From the NCBI RefSeq assembly GCF_900105195.1, contig NZ_FNRX01000002.1, positions 4,154,001-4,218,000 on the forward strand: a stretch of DNA of 64,000 nucleotides, in the 5' to 3' direction. A program made the translations under genes and the position numbers. Under the pieces are notes generated by a model, which saw nothing but the letters and a program-made list of their open reading frames with translations, had not been told where the DNA came from and searched no databases. The stretch's first letter is position 1. Each line of letters begins with the position of its first letter. Of the stretch, positions 44,223-52,754 are shown piece after piece. Source of the stretch: Rhodococcus pyridinivorans. Its GTDB lineage: Bacteria; Actinomycetota; Actinomycetes; Mycobacteriales; Mycobacteriaceae.

Positions 44223-44243
44223 GCGGGCGCCCTCGGCGCCCGC
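44223..44243 (+). promoter_or_regulatory. Hairpin in the glpX leader
   Basis: GCGGGCGCC (44223-44231) pairs perfectly with GGCGCCCGC (44235-44243) around CTC, 55 bases before the glpX ATG. The ribosome site AGGAGG is about 10 bases before the ATG. It may be a leader hairpin of the glpX mRNA or an attenuator; I see no riboswitch consensus. Confidence 0.35.
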
Positions 44244-44298
44244 TCCCCCTGCCGGCGCAACCCGCGTCGACCGAAAAGTCTCCAGGAGGCAGTAGCCC

Positions 44299-45333
44299 AT
44301 GACGGCCAGCACCCCACGCCGCGAAGCTCCGGACCGCAACCTCGCGCTCGAACTGGTCCGCGTCACCGAGGCCGCGGCGATGGCGGCCGGCCGGTGGGTC
44401 GGACGCGGCGACAAGGAAGGTGGCGACGGCGCCGCCGTCGACGCGATGCGGCACATGGTCAGCTCCGTGTCGATGCAGGGTGTCGTCGTGATCGGTGAGG
44501 GCGAGAAGGACGAAGCGCCCATGCTGTACAACGGTGAGGAGGTCGGCAACGGCGACGGTCCGCTGTGCGACGTCGCGGTCGACCCCATCGACGGCACGAC
44601 CCTCATGTCGAAGGGCGCTCCCGGCGCGATCGCGGTGCTCGCCGTGGCCGAGCGGGGCGCGATGTTCGATCCGTCCGCCGTGTTCTACATGGAGAAGATC
44701 GCCGTCGGTCCCGAGGCCGCCGACGTCATCGACATCACCGCCCCGATCGCGGAGAACATCCGCCGTGTCGCGAAGGCGAAGAACATCGCGCACGCCGACC
44801 TGACCGTGACGATCCTCGACCGTCCGCGCCACGCGCAGATCATCAGGGAGGTGCGCGAGGCGGGTGCCCGCATCCGTTTGATCTCCGACGGCGACGTCGC
44901 CGGCGCGATTGCCGCTGCACGTCCGGGTTCGGGTGTCGACATGCTGCTCGGCATCGGCGGTACCCCCGAGGGCATCATCGCCGCGGCCGCGATGCGCTGC
45001 ATGGGTGGTGCGCTGCAGGGTCGCCTGGCACCGAAGGACGACGCCGAGCGCCAGAAGGCGATCGACGCCGGACACGATCTCGACCGTGTCCTCACCACCA
45101 CCGATCTCGTCACCGGCGAGAACATCTTCTTCTGCGCGACCGGCGTCACCGACGGTGAGCTGCTCCGCGGCGTCCGCTACTCCGCCGGGGGCGCGGAGAC
45201 GCAGTCGATCGTGATGCGCAGCAAGTCGGGCACGGTCCGCATGATCGAGGCGTACCACCGCCTGCAGAAGCTCAGCGAGTTCTCGTCCATCGACTTCCAC
45301 GGTGTCGCCGGCTCCCCGCCGCCCATGCCCTGA
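44299..45333 (+). CDS. glpX: Class II fructose-1,6-bisphosphatase
   Basis: The gluconeogenic phosphatase converting fructose-1,6-bisphosphate to fructose-6-phosphate; in mycobacteria GlpX is the main enzyme for growth on lipids and glycerol. Metal- and phosphate-binding motifs are clear: [20 protein letters not shown] (about 55-75) and [14 protein letters not shown] (about 94-107), with [19 protein letters not shown] near 216. The 344-residue length is normal. The stop codon is the first of several in-frame stops in a 15-bp tandem repeat. fumC follows on the same strand behind a strong terminator. Confidence 0.97.
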   Translation: MTASTPRREAPDRNLALELVRVTEAAAMAAGRWVGRGDKEGGDGAAVDAMRHMVSSVSMQGVVVIGEGEKDEAPMLYNGEEVGNGDGPLCDVAVDPIDGTTLMSKGAPGAIAVLAVAERGAMFDPSAVFYMEKIAVGPEAADVIDITAPIAENIRRVAKAKNIAHADLTVTILDRPRHAQIIREVREAGARIRLISDGDVAGAIAAARPGSGVDMLLGIGGTPEGIIAAAAMRCMGGALQGRLAPKDDAERQKAIDAGHDLDRVLTTTDLVTGENIFFCATGVTDGELLRGVRYSAGGAETQSIVMRSKSGTVRMIEAYHRLQKLSEFSSIDFHGVAGSPPPMP

Positions 45334-45388
45334 TCATCACTGCCCTGATCATCACTGCCCTGATCATCACTGCCCTGATCGTCACCGA
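45331..45388. repeat. 15-bp tandem repeat starting on the glpX stop codon
   Basis: TGATCATCACTGCCC occurs three times exactly (45331, 45346, 45361), and a diverged fourth copy begins at 45376 (TGATCGTCACCGA). The unit begins with the glpX TGA, and 15 bases equal five codons, so each copy supplies another in-frame stop. TGATCA in each unit is palindromic. Confidence 0.9.
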
Positions 45389-45395
45389 TCCTTCC

Positions 45396-45438
45396 GAGGA
45401 GGGGCACTGCACCGAGTTCTGGTGCAGTGCCCCTCCTC
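45396..45438 (+). terminator. Very strong hairpin terminator between glpX and fumC
   Basis: GAGGAGGGGCACTGCACC (45396-45413) pairs perfectly over 18 bases with GGTGCAGTGCCCCTCCTC (45421-45438) around GAGTTCT. It should separate glpX transcription from fumC, whose promoter must lie in the next 20-30 bases. Confidence 0.88.
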
Positions 45439-45467
45439 ATTCGTTCCGGCGGCATAACGTGGAGGAC

Positions 45468-46883
45468 ATGACCGACACCGAACAGTCTTCTCAGCAGTTC
45501 CGTATCGAACGCGACACGATGGGCGAGGTCCAGGTTCCGGTCGACGCCTTGTGGCGCGCCCAGACGCAGCGCGCCGTGGAGAACTTCCCGATCTCGGGCC
45601 GTGGACTCGAACGCGCACAGATCCGCGCGCTGGGTCTGCTCAAGAGCGCCTGCGCCCGGGTGAACAAGGACCTGGGTCTGCTCGACCCCGACAAGGCCGA
45701 CGCGATCGTCGCGGCCGCCGATGCCATCGCCGCGGGTGAGTACGACGACCAGTTCCCGATCGACGTCTTCCAGACCGGTTCGGGCACGAGCTCGAACATG
45801 AACACCAACGAGGTCATCGCGTCGCTCGCCGCGAAGGCCGGCGTCACGGTCCACCCCAACGACGACGTCAACATGTCGCAGTCGTCGAACGACACTTTCC
45901 CCACCGCGACGCATGTCGCCGCGACCGAGGCGACGGTGAAGGATCTGATCCCCGCCCTCGAGCACCTGCACGGTGCCCTCGCCGAGAAGGCGAAGGAGTG
46001 GCGCGCGGTCGTCAAGTCGGGTCGTACGCACCTGATGGATGCGGTCCCGGTGACCCTGGGCCAGGAGTTCGGTGGTTACGCCCGCCAGATCGAGGCCGGG
46101 ATCGAACGTCTCCGCGCGACCCTCCCCCGCCTCGGCGAACTGCCGATCGGCGGTACCGCGGTGGGCACGGGCCTCAACGCACCGGCGGATTTCGGGGCGC
46201 GTGTCGTGGCCGTGCTCGTCGAGACCACGGGGCTCGACGAGTTGCAGGGGGCCCGCAACAGTTTCGAGGCTCAGGCCGCGCGTGACGCTCTGGTCGAGGT
46301 GTCCGGGGCGCTGCGCACCGTCGCCGTGTCGCTGACGAAGATCGCCAACGACATCCGCTGGATGGGGTCCGGTCCGCTCACGGGTCTGGCCGAGATCCAG
46401 CTCCCCGATCTGCAGCCCGGTAGTTCGATCATGCCGGGCAAGGTCAATCCCGTTCTTCCCGAAGCGGTTACGCAGGTCGCCGCGCAGGTGGTGGGCAACG
46501 ACACCACTGTGGCGTGGAGCGGCGCGGCCGGGGCGTTCGAACTCAACGTCTACATCCCGGTGATGGCCCGCAACGTCCTCGAGTCGATTCGTTTGCTCGC
46601 CAACGTCTCCCGACTGTTCGCCGATCGCTGCATCACCGGGCTGGTCGCGAACGTCGAACATCTGCGCACACTGGCGGAGTCGTCGCCGTCGATCGTCACT
46701 CCCCTCAACTCCGCGATCGGATACGAGGAGGCGGCCGCCGTCGCCAAGGAGGCGCTGAAGGAGAAGAAGACGATCCGTCAGACCGTCGTGGACCGCGGCC
46801 TCGTCGGCGACCGCCTGAGCGAGGAGGAACTGGACCGCCGCCTCGACGTCCTGGCGATGACGCGGGTGGACGAGGAGTCCTGA
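45468..46883 (+). CDS. fumC: Fumarate hydratase class II
   Basis: The iron-independent TCA-cycle fumarase. The signature [15 protein letters not shown] (about 321-335) with its mobile loop is present, as are [30 protein letters not shown] and the catalytic-region [17 protein letters not shown]. The ATG at 45468 gives 471 residues; the frame also opens at GTG 45459, and GGAGG lies too close to serve the ATG well, so a nearly leaderless start (-10 CATAAC at 45453-45458) is likely. Equivalent to Rv1098c, next to glpX in the same order. Confidence 0.96.
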   Translation: MTDTEQSSQQFRIERDTMGEVQVPVDALWRAQTQRAVENFPISGRGLERAQIRALGLLKSACARVNKDLGLLDPDKADAIVAAADAIAAGEYDDQFPIDVFQTGSGTSSNMNTNEVIASLAAKAGVTVHPNDDVNMSQSSNDTFPTATHVAATEATVKDLIPALEHLHGALAEKAKEWRAVVKSGRTHLMDAVPVTLGQEFGGYARQIEAGIERLRATLPRLGELPIGGTAVGTGLNAPADFGARVVAVLVETTGLDELQGARNSFEAQAARDALVEVSGALRTVAVSLTKIANDIRWMGSGPLTGLAEIQLPDLQPGSSIMPGKVNPVLPEAVTQVAAQVVGNDTTVAWSGAAGAFELNVYIPVMARNVLESIRLLANVSRLFADRCITGLVANVEHLRTLAESSPSIVTPLNSAIGYEEAAAVAKEALKEKKTIRQTVVDRGLVGDRLSEEELDRRLDVLAMTRVDEES

Positions 46884-46925
46884 CCCGCAGGGTCCCGGCC
46901 GGCCCCCGCCTGCATCCGCTACGAA

Positions 46926-46967
46926 TTTCGCCATCCGCTACAGCAATTGCTGTAGCGGATGGCGAAA
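46926..46967. terminator. 42-bp perfect palindrome between fumC and the LGFP gene
   Basis: Positions 46926 and 46967 pair and every base between them matches, centred on CAATTG at 46944-46949. The outer arms read TTTCGCC and GGCGAAA, so the RNA form is a hairpin with an A-run or T-run at its ends, suited to bidirectional termination between convergent genes. ATCCGCTA also appears just outside it at 46915 and, inverted, as AGCGGATA at 46973. Confidence 0.75.
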
Positions 46968-47008
46968 ACGTGAGCGGATAGCGAGGGCTCAGCGAGCCGG
47001 GAGTCACC

Positions 47009-47599
47009 TCACTCCTGGACCACCTCGGTCCCGGCGCCGGGCGCCCACGTGATGTAACCGAACTGGAAGTTGCTTCGCGCACCGTCGGGGGTCTGTTCCT
47101 CGTCGGTGATCGGGAAGCCCAGGTCGCCACCGGCACCACCCGCGGCCTCCCAGGCCGTGCGGATCTCACCCCACACGATGTGGGAATCGGTGTCGGGGCT
47201 CCACGCGATGATGCCGCCCTCGAACTCCGCGACGTAACCGTCGCCGACTTCCTCCTGCTGGCCGGTCGCGGCGCCGAGCGGGCTGGACGCACCGCCGACC
47301 TCGGCGTACTTCTGCAGGATCGGCCCGCTGAGTTCGACCTGCTCGCCGTCCGGTCCCGGCACCGCACTGGACCGATCCGCCGCGGGCTCGTCGGCCTCGG
47401 GCGAATCGTCGCCCTGCGTGATCGATTCGACGGCGCTCTCCGCCCCGGATGCCACGCTCTCCGCGGCGGATTGGACCGCGCTGGTCGCGCTGCCCACCGT
47501 GTCCTCCGCGGATTGGTCGTCGCTGCAACCGGCGACCACCAGTCCGATCGCCGCTGCGGCCGCCACCAACGCTGCTCTGCGTCGGGGAATTCGATTCAT
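47009..47599 (-). CDS. LGFP-repeat lipoprotein
   Basis: A 196-residue lipoprotein. The signal peptide (RRRAALVAAAAAIGLVVAGC) ends in lipobox VAGC. Residues 28-70 are an Ala/Ser/Glu helical linker (SATSAVQSAAESVASGAESA). Residues 90-190 contain LGFP-type repeats: SSPLGAATGQQ with GGIIAWSP, then GDLGFPITDEEQ with FGYITWAP. LGFP domains are thought to bind peptidoglycan-arabinogalactan or attach proteins to the cell wall in mycolic-acid bacteria (e.g. Cop1-type mycolyltransferases). Start is ATG 47599. Confidence 0.85.
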   Translation of the reverse strand: MNRIPRRRAALVAAAAAIGLVVAGCSDDQSAEDTVGSATSAVQSAAESVASGAESAVESITQGDDSPEADEPAADRSSAVPGPDGEQVELSGPILQKYAEVGGASSPLGAATGQQEEVGDGYVAEFEGGIIAWSPDTDSHIVWGEIRTAWEAAGGAGGDLGFPITDEEQTPDGARSNFQFGYITWAPGAGTEVVQE

Positions 47600-47759
47600 C
47601 GGTTCGCTCCTGTCACTGAGAGGACGGGTACCTGATTTCAGGGTGCCCGACTCCTCGGCGACACAACCCGGTTTCCGGTGATTCCGTGCCGTGCACCATT
47701 CCGCCCCACCCCAGGTCTCCTGCCGTTACCATGCGACGCAGCCGACGCCGAGGAGAACG

Positions 47760-48182
47760 ATGAGCACACAGACCGTCACCGCGCACGACGCCGTCGCCAC
47801 GGTGACCGATTTCCTGGAGGCAACGGCCGCCGAGGACATCGACCGCGCCGCCTCGCTGATCACCGACGACATCGCATGGCACAACACCTGGCTCCCCACC
47901 ATCCGCGGAGGCTCCCGGGTCCGGAAGATCCTCGCAGGTCTCGCGCGACCTTCGATGGGCTTCGGCGTCGTCGTCCACCACATCGCGGCCGACGACGACA
48001 TCGTGCTCACCGAACGCACCGACATCCTGCGCTTCGGGCCGGTGCGCATCGAGTTCTGGGTGTGCGGCACCTTCGAAGTGCGTGGCGGACGGATCGCCGT
48101 GTGGGACGACCACTTCGACGTCCTCACCTTCCTCCGCGGAACCGTCGTGGGCGTCCTGCGCGCCGTCCTGCGTCGCTCCTGA
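47760..48182 (+). CDS. Limonene-1,2-epoxide hydrolase family protein (EphG-like)
   Basis: A 140-residue NTF2-like protein of the limonene-epoxide hydrolase family, similar in kind to Rv2740 (EphG). The active-site triad can be read as Arg86 and Asp88 in LTERTDILRF and Asp120 in WDDHFD, with the WHNTWLPT stretch supplying the pocket Asn. It would open a lipophilic or terpenoid epoxide to a diol; the substrate is not known. ATG 47760 follows GAGGAG. It is divergent from the LGFP lipoprotein across 160 bases. Confidence 0.85.
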   Translation: MSTQTVTAHDAVATVTDFLEATAAEDIDRAASLITDDIAWHNTWLPTIRGGSRVRKILAGLARPSMGFGVVVHHIAADDDIVLTERTDILRFGPVRIEFWVCGTFEVRGGRIAVWDDHFDVLTFLRGTVVGVLRAVLRRS

Positions 48183-48230
48183 CGCTCCTCGCCCTCACCG
48201 CTTCCCGAGGCTGCCCGCATAGAATCCGTT

Positions 48231-48253
48231 CGTCGCCGAACCGTTCGGCGACG
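48231..48253 (+). promoter_or_regulatory. Leader hairpin upstream of the CMD-family gene
   Basis: CGTCGCCGAA (48231-48240) pairs perfectly with TTCGGCGACG (48244-48253) around CCG. A TAGAAT at 48220-48225 is a likely -10, so the hairpin would lie at the very 5' end of the transcript, 20 bases before the ATG 48274. It may also end the preceding gene. Confidence 0.45.
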
Positions 48254-48273
48254 GATCAGCAGGGAGCGATGAC

Positions 48274-48702
48274 ATGTCCGACGCCGAGCACACTCCGGGA
48301 TTCACGACGGGTCTGGAGATCCGGCGCGAAGTGATGGGTGACGACTTCGTCGAGCGGGCGTTCGAGAGTTCCCATGGCACCGACTCCGAGGCGATGCAGG
48401 AGTTCGTGACCGAGCACGCCTGGGGCGCCGTGTGGTCGCGCCCCGGCCTGGACCGCCGCAGCCGCAGCCTGCTCAACCTGGGCATGCTCATCGCGTTGCG
48501 TGCCGAGAACGAACTGCGCGGACACGTCCGCGGTGCCCTGCGCAACGGACTCGACCGCACGGAGATCGTCGAATCCGTCATCCACTGCTCGGCGTACTGC
48601 GGCGCTCCCGCCGGACTCGCTGCGATGCGCGTCGTCCAGGAAGTGCTCGAGACCGAACTCGGCCCTCTCCCCGAGGACACCGACACCTCCGACGAGGCCT
48701 GA
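48274..48702 (+). CDS. Carboxymuconolactone decarboxylase-family protein
   Basis: A 142-residue helical protein of the CMD/AhpD superfamily, most like the gamma-carboxymuconolactone decarboxylases: WSRPGLDRRSRSLLNLGMLI, then ENELRGHVRGALRNGLDRTE and VESVIHCSAYCGAPAGLAAM. The His in the last segment is the usual proton-transfer residue; the two flanking cysteines (CSAYC) are not a standard CxxC, so peroxidase activity is less likely. No other protocatechuate genes are nearby, so it may not act in that pathway. GGGAG provides a ribosome site. Confidence 0.82.
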   Translation: MSDAEHTPGFTTGLEIRREVMGDDFVERAFESSHGTDSEAMQEFVTEHAWGAVWSRPGLDRRSRSLLNLGMLIALRAENELRGHVRGALRNGLDRTEIVESVIHCSAYCGAPAGLAAMRVVQEVLETELGPLPEDTDTSDEA

Positions 48703-48709
48703 CGACGAC

Positions 48710-48736
48710 GGCGCGTCCGGCATTGCCGGACGCGCC
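48710..48736. terminator. Hairpin terminator between CMD gene and phoH2
   Basis: GGCGCGTCCGGC (48710-48721) pairs perfectly with GCCGGACGCGCC (48725-48736) around ATT, between convergent stop codons at 48702 and 48757. Confidence 0.85.
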
Positions 48737-48756
48737 GTGTCGGCCGTGCCCGGGCG

Positions 48757-50121
48757 TCAGGCGCCCGGAGCGAACTCCTCGAGCATCTCCGTCACCAGCG
48801 CCGCGATCGGCGACCGCTCACTGCGGGTGAGCGTGACGTGCGCGAACAGCGGATGTCCCTTGAGCTTCTCGATGACCGCCGCGACACCGTCGTGCCGGCC
48901 GACACGCAGGTTGTCGCGCTGGGCGACGTCGTGGGTGAGCACGACGCGCGATCCCGCACCGAGCCGCGACAGGACGGTGAGCAGCACGTTGCGTTCGAGC
49001 GACTGTGCCTCGTCGACGACGACGAACGAATCGTGCAGCGACCGGCCGCGAATGTGCGTGAGCGGCAGCACTTCCAGCATTCCGCGGCTGAGCACCTCCT
49101 CGAGCACCGCCGGGCTGGCGAGTCCTTCGAGGGTGTCGAAGACCGCCTGCCCCCACGGATTCATCTTCTCGGCCTCGGTACCCGGCAGGTAGCCGAGTTC
49201 CTGCCCACCCACCGCGTAGAGCGGCCGGAAGACCACCACCTTGCGGTGGGTTCGTCTTTCCAGGACGGCCTCGAGTCCCGCCGTCAGTGCCAGCGCGGAC
49301 TTTCCGGTTCCGGCCTTGCCGCCGAGGGAGACGATGCCGACGGATTCGTCGAGCAGCAGGTCGAGGGCGACGCGCTGTTCGGCGGAGCGCCCGTGCAGTC
49401 CGAACGCCTCCCGGTCGCCGCGGACGAGCTGCACCCGCTTGTCGGCGGTGACCCGGCCGAGCGCGCTGGAGGAGCCACCGAGAAGCCTGATCCCCGTGTG
49501 GCACGGCAGATCCCGCGCATCGTCGATGTCGACGATGCCCTCGGTGAACATCTCGTCGATGAGGGTCCGGTCGACCTCGAGTTCGGTCATGCCCGTCCAT
49601 CCCGAGATCACCACGTCCTGGGCGTGGTACTCGTCGGCGTCGAGGCCGACGGCACCGGCCTTGACGCGCAACGGGATGTCCTTGCTGACGAGCACCACGT
49701 CGCGTCCCTCGGTGGCCAGGTTCAGGGCGCACGCGAGGATGCGGGAGTCGTTGGTGTCGGTGCGGAATCCCGCGGGCAGGACCATGGGGTCGGTGTGATT
49801 GAGCTCCACGTGGAGGGTGCCACCCTCGTCCCCGATAGGGATGGGCTGGTCGAGGCGTCCGTGCCGCTGCCGCAGGTCGTCGAGCAGGCGCAGCGATTCG
49901 CGAGCGAACCAGCCGAGTTCGTGGTGGTGCCGTTTCCCTTCGAGTTCGCCGATCACGACCAGCGGAAGGACGACTTCGTGCTCGGCGAACCTGGTGACCG
50001 CCCAAGGGTCGGAGAGCAACACTGAAGTGTCCAGCACGTAGGTGCGTACAGCGGATTCTTTCGCAGCGGCGGTACCGGAGGCGTGGCCGGAGCGGGTGGG
50101 GACGGAGCGTGTTGCGTTCAC
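48757..50121 (-). CDS. phoH2: PhoH2: PIN-domain RNase fused to PhoH ATPase
   Basis: A 454-residue protein with an N-terminal PIN nuclease domain (about 27-165, acidic residues in [21 protein letters not shown] and [10 protein letters not shown]) and a C-terminal PhoH ATPase/helicase domain with Walker [10 protein letters not shown] (267-275) and Walker [14 protein letters not shown]. Mycobacterial PhoH2 is an ATP-dependent RNA helicase-RNase. The GTG start at 50121 is taken because it overlaps the stop of a small upstream frame by 4 bases, as in the mycobacterial phoAT-phoH2 pairs. The conserved sequence begins at about residue 26; the first 25 residues are variable. Confidence 0.92.
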   Translation of the reverse strand: MNATRSVPTRSGHASGTAAAKESAVRTYVLDTSVLLSDPWAVTRFAEHEVVLPLVVIGELEGKRHHHELGWFARESLRLLDDLRQRHGRLDQPIPIGDEGGTLHVELNHTDPMVLPAGFRTDTNDSRILACALNLATEGRDVVLVSKDIPLRVKAGAVGLDADEYHAQDVVISGWTGMTELEVDRTLIDEMFTEGIVDIDDARDLPCHTGIRLLGGSSSALGRVTADKRVQLVRGDREAFGLHGRSAEQRVALDLLLDESVGIVSLGGKAGTGKSALALTAGLEAVLERRTHRKVVVFRPLYAVGGQELGYLPGTEAEKMNPWGQAVFDTLEGLASPAVLEEVLSRGMLEVLPLTHIRGRSLHDSFVVVDEAQSLERNVLLTVLSRLGAGSRVVLTHDVAQRDNLRVGRHDGVAAVIEKLKGHPLFAHVTLTRSERSPIAALVTEMLEEFAPGA

Positions 50122-50243
50122 GTGGGGCTCCTCGGCCCGGACGGCACCGCCCGGACGTATTCGGTGGGCCGGTGGGTCCCCGGTGTCGTCACGACCACGG
50201 AGGCCCGGTGCCGGCCCCCTCGCTCGGACTGTGTCAGCCACAC
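50118..50243 (-). CDS. 41-residue frame overlapping phoH2, possible phoAT-like antitoxin
   Basis: GTG at 50243 opens 41 codons (beginning [20 protein letters not shown]) ending at TGA 50118-50120, which shares GTGA with the phoH2 start. A strong ribosome site GGGAGG (50253-50258) stands 9 bases upstream of the GTG, while phoH2 has no clear site of its own, so phoH2 translation probably depends on this frame. The position matches phoAT, the small upstream partner reported for mycobacterial phoH2. Similarity of the peptide itself to PhoAT could not be checked. Confidence 0.55.
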   Translation of the reverse strand: MWLTQSERGGRHRASVVVTTPGTHRPTEYVRAVPSGPRSPT

Positions 50244-50258
50244 GATCAGGGACCTCCC

Positions 50259-50286
50259 GTGTAGACGGCACCTGCGCCGCCTACAC
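50259..50286. promoter_or_regulatory. Inverted repeat upstream of the phoH2 operon
   Basis: GTGTAG (50259-50264) and CTACAC (50281-50286) pair, and inside them CGGC and GCCG pair after a single mismatched base, around an ACCTGC-type centre. It adjoins the ribosome site of the small frame. It could be an operator for autoregulation, as in toxin-antitoxin loci, or a 5' leader hairpin. Confidence 0.5.
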
Positions 50287-50446
50287 CCCCGACGCTAACC
50301 CCGATACGGGCGATTCGCTCGATGGCGGAGGAAGCGTGTCGGTGAAGATCGCGTTAACGACACCTCATAAGTACCCCTGAACCCCAGCAAACACGGTCGG
50401 CTCCGCTGCGTCAGGAACGCGAACCCGTGGATCGCGCGGCGTACGG

Positions 50447-51700
50447 TCACTCGACCGTCACCGGATGCGCGCTCGGTTCCACCGTCGCGCCGCGCAGTCG
50501 TCGCAGCACCAGGGTCACGAGCAGCGCGAGGACGGCCATCGCGGCGCTGTACCAGACGACCGCGTCCGGGGCGTCGAAGATGCCGCCGAACAGACCCGCG
50601 ACGAGCGCACCGACCGACATGCCCGCGACCTCCTGGGCGGACCACAGACCGTTCACCCGGCCCAGCAGCGTGTGCGGCGTGTGCGTCTGGATCAGCGAGT
50701 AGCGCAGCACCTCCTGCACGGCCCCGAACACACCGACGATCACGAGCAGCACGACGGTGAGCGCCAGGACGGACGTGAAGCCGACCAGTGCCTGGACGAC
50801 GAATCCGAGGACCAGGGCGGTGAGCAGCACGCGGCCGGGCCGCACCGAACGGCCGAGCCATCCACTGGTGACCGTGGCCGCGGCGGCGCCGAGCGCGATC
50901 GCCGCGTACATGACGCCGATGGCGACCGCATTGCCCTCGAAACGCGCGTCGGCAAAGGCCGGCACGAGCACGAGCACACCGCCGCCGAGCATGGCGACGA
51001 CGCCGGCGATCATCACCCCGCCGACGACGCGTTCGCGGCGCAGGAAGCCGGTCACCGTCTCCGCGGGTGCGTCGGCGTCGTGCCCGGCGTCCGCCGTCGG
51101 TGGGTTCAGCGCCGGCAGGCCCGAGAGCAGGGTGACGGTCACGGCGGTGCCGATCGCGGCCACCCAGTAGTTCCACGCCACCGAGAACGTCGCGATCACG
51201 AGACCGCCGAGCGCCGGGGACAGGACGGCTCCCGCGCGGGCGCTGAGCACGTTGAGCGCACCGACGGCGACGAGCTGGTCCTTGGGGACGAGCGTGGGCA
51301 CGACTGCCAGCAGAGCCGCGATGCTGATCGACCCGATCAGGCCGTTGACGACCGTCAGGGCGATGATCGCCGGCACCGAGGGCGACGACAGACCGGCGTT
51401 GACGGCCAGTCCGACGAAGGTGAGACCGGAGACGGTGCGGGCGAACAGGATCAGGAACTTGCGGTTGTAGCGGTCGGCGAGCATGCCGCCGAGCAGCATG
51501 CCGCCGATCGCAGCGCCCCCTTCGAGCGCGGAGACCAGACCCACCATCGGCGACGATCCGGTCAGGTCGTAGACCTGGATCGGTACGCCGACCATGAGCA
51601 TCCCGATACCGAAGATCGAGATGGTGCGAGCGATGAAGATCCGGCGGAAGGCCGCGCTCTCGCGCAGCGGCCGCAGATCGAAGAGGGCGCCGTTGCTCAT
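50447..51700 (-). CDS. MFS exporter, EntS (enterobactin exporter) type
   Basis: A 417-residue major-facilitator carrier with about 12 helices, similar to the EntS branch that exports siderophores: the N-terminus LRESAAFRRIFIARTISIFG, the loop 2/3 motif GGMLADRYNRKFLIL and the region HTPHTLLGRVNGLWSAQEVA are typical. It is the third visible gene of the siderophore operon, 10 bases after the binding-protein gene, so export of the NRPS product is the likely role. Start ATG 51700. Confidence 0.88.
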   Translation of the reverse strand: MSNGALFDLRPLRESAAFRRIFIARTISIFGIGMLMVGVPIQVYDLTGSSPMVGLVSALEGGAAIGGMLLGGMLADRYNRKFLILFARTVSGLTFVGLAVNAGLSSPSVPAIIALTVVNGLIGSISIAALLAVVPTLVPKDQLVAVGALNVLSARAGAVLSPALGGLVIATFSVAWNYWVAAIGTAVTVTLLSGLPALNPPTADAGHDADAPAETVTGFLRRERVVGGVMIAGVVAMLGGGVLVLVPAFADARFEGNAVAIGVMYAAIALGAAAATVTSGWLGRSVRPGRVLLTALVLGFVVQALVGFTSVLALTVVLLVIVGVFGAVQEVLRYSLIQTHTPHTLLGRVNGLWSAQEVAGMSVGALVAGLFGGIFDAPDAVVWYSAAMAVLALLVTLVLRRLRGATVEPSAHPVTVE

Positions 51701-51710
51701 TGCCGGGCCG

Positions 51711-52754
51711 TCACTCGGACTTCGCGGCGGCGTCGGCGAGCATCGGAGCGATCTCGTCGGTGGCCCACTTCAGCGACAACGCCGACGGGAAGCCCACGGC
51801 GTTCGGCATGCCGGTGTTGCGGGCGAGCGAGACGACCGCGCCGCGCTCGACGGCCGGAAGACGGTTCCACGCCTCGAACTTGGTCAGGTATCCGAGATCG
51901 CCGGTGGGCGAGACGACCACGAGCAGGTCGGCGTCGAGCTGCGAGATCTCCTCGTAGGACAGCACACCGCGTCCGTCCGCATCGACCTGCAGTGTGTTCG
52001 CGTACTCGCTGAGCTCGAGGCCGAGCGAGTTCAGGAACTGCCCGATGCCGCGGTCGTCGGCGGCGAGCACCGACAGCTGGCCACCGGTGTCGCCGATGAT
52101 CGCGTTGTAGGTCGCGCCCTCGAGTGCGGGGTACTGCTCCTTGGCGGCGTCGAGATCGACCTCGGCCTGCTCGATGACCTCCTCGGCCTTCTCGGGGATG
52201 CCGAGGGCCGAGGCGATCTTGCGGGTGGAGTCCTGCCACGGCTCACCGTTGGCGCGGTAGTCGAAGTGGACGACGGGGAACTGTTCGGCGAGCTGGTCGT
52301 AGGTGTTCTGTTCGAGTCCCCAGAAGCCGGTGGAGACGATGATGTCGGGCTGCAGCGCGGCGATCTGCTCGGCGATCACCGTGGCACCGCCGTCCATGTT
52401 CAGCAGCGGCGGGACGTCGGCGCCGAGTGCTTCGGCCTCCCACGGCCACACGCCGGTGCCGCCGGTCGCCGCGAGGTTCTGGGCATCGACGGGGAGCGCG
52501 AGCGGGGTGACGCCCAACGACAGCAGGATGTCGGCGTCCTGCGGCGACAGCGGCAGGGCGCGGGTCGGGGCCGACTCGACGGTCGTGTCGCCGAACTTGC
52601 CGGAGACGGTGACCGGGAACTCGCCGTTCGCCGCCGTCGCGCTGCCGGACGAGCTGCCGCTGTCGGTGTCCGAGCCGCACGCCGTGACACCGACCAGCAT
52701 GGCGGTGGCGGCGAGGGCGACGCCGATCCGGCGCAGTCGCTTGTGGATCCTCAT
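51711..52754 (-). CDS. Ferric-siderophore ABC transporter substrate-binding lipoprotein (FepB-like)
   Basis: A 347-residue class III binding protein. The signal peptide ends in lipobox VTAC (Cys26 in VGVTACGSD), then a Ser/Gly linker. The body has the two-lobe pattern of FecB/FepB proteins: APTRALPLSPQDADILLSLG, AALQPDIIVSTGFWGLEQNT and the long linker helix STRKIASALGIPEKAEEVIE. It should capture the ferric form of the siderophore. Its ATG overlaps the NRPS stop by 4 bases (ATGA), so the two are translationally coupled. The permease and ATPase genes are not in the window. Confidence 0.92.
   Translation of the reverse strand: MRIHKRLRRIGVALAATAMLVGVTACGSDTDSGSSSGSATAANGEFPVTVSGKFGDTTVESAPTRALPLSPQDADILLSLGVTPLALPVDAQNLAATGGTGVWPWEAEALGADVPPLLNMDGGATVIAEQIAALQPDIIVSTGFWGLEQNTYDQLAEQFPVVHFDYRANGEPWQDSTRKIASALGIPEKAEEVIEQAEVDLDAAKEQYPALEGATYNAIIGDTGGQLSVLAADDRGIGQFLNSLGLELSEYANTLQVDADGRGVLSYEEISQLDADLLVVVSPTGDLGYLTKFEAWNRLPAVERGAVVSLARNTGMPNAVGFPSALSLKWATDEIAPMLADAAAKSE

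Noticed and set aside
44116..44298. Riboswitch upstream of glpX
   Set aside because: Only one simple hairpin is visible and no known ligand-binding core could be recognised.
45331..45388. CRISPR-like repeat array
   Set aside because: The units are contiguous without spacers and only 15 bases long, so this is a simple tandem repeat.
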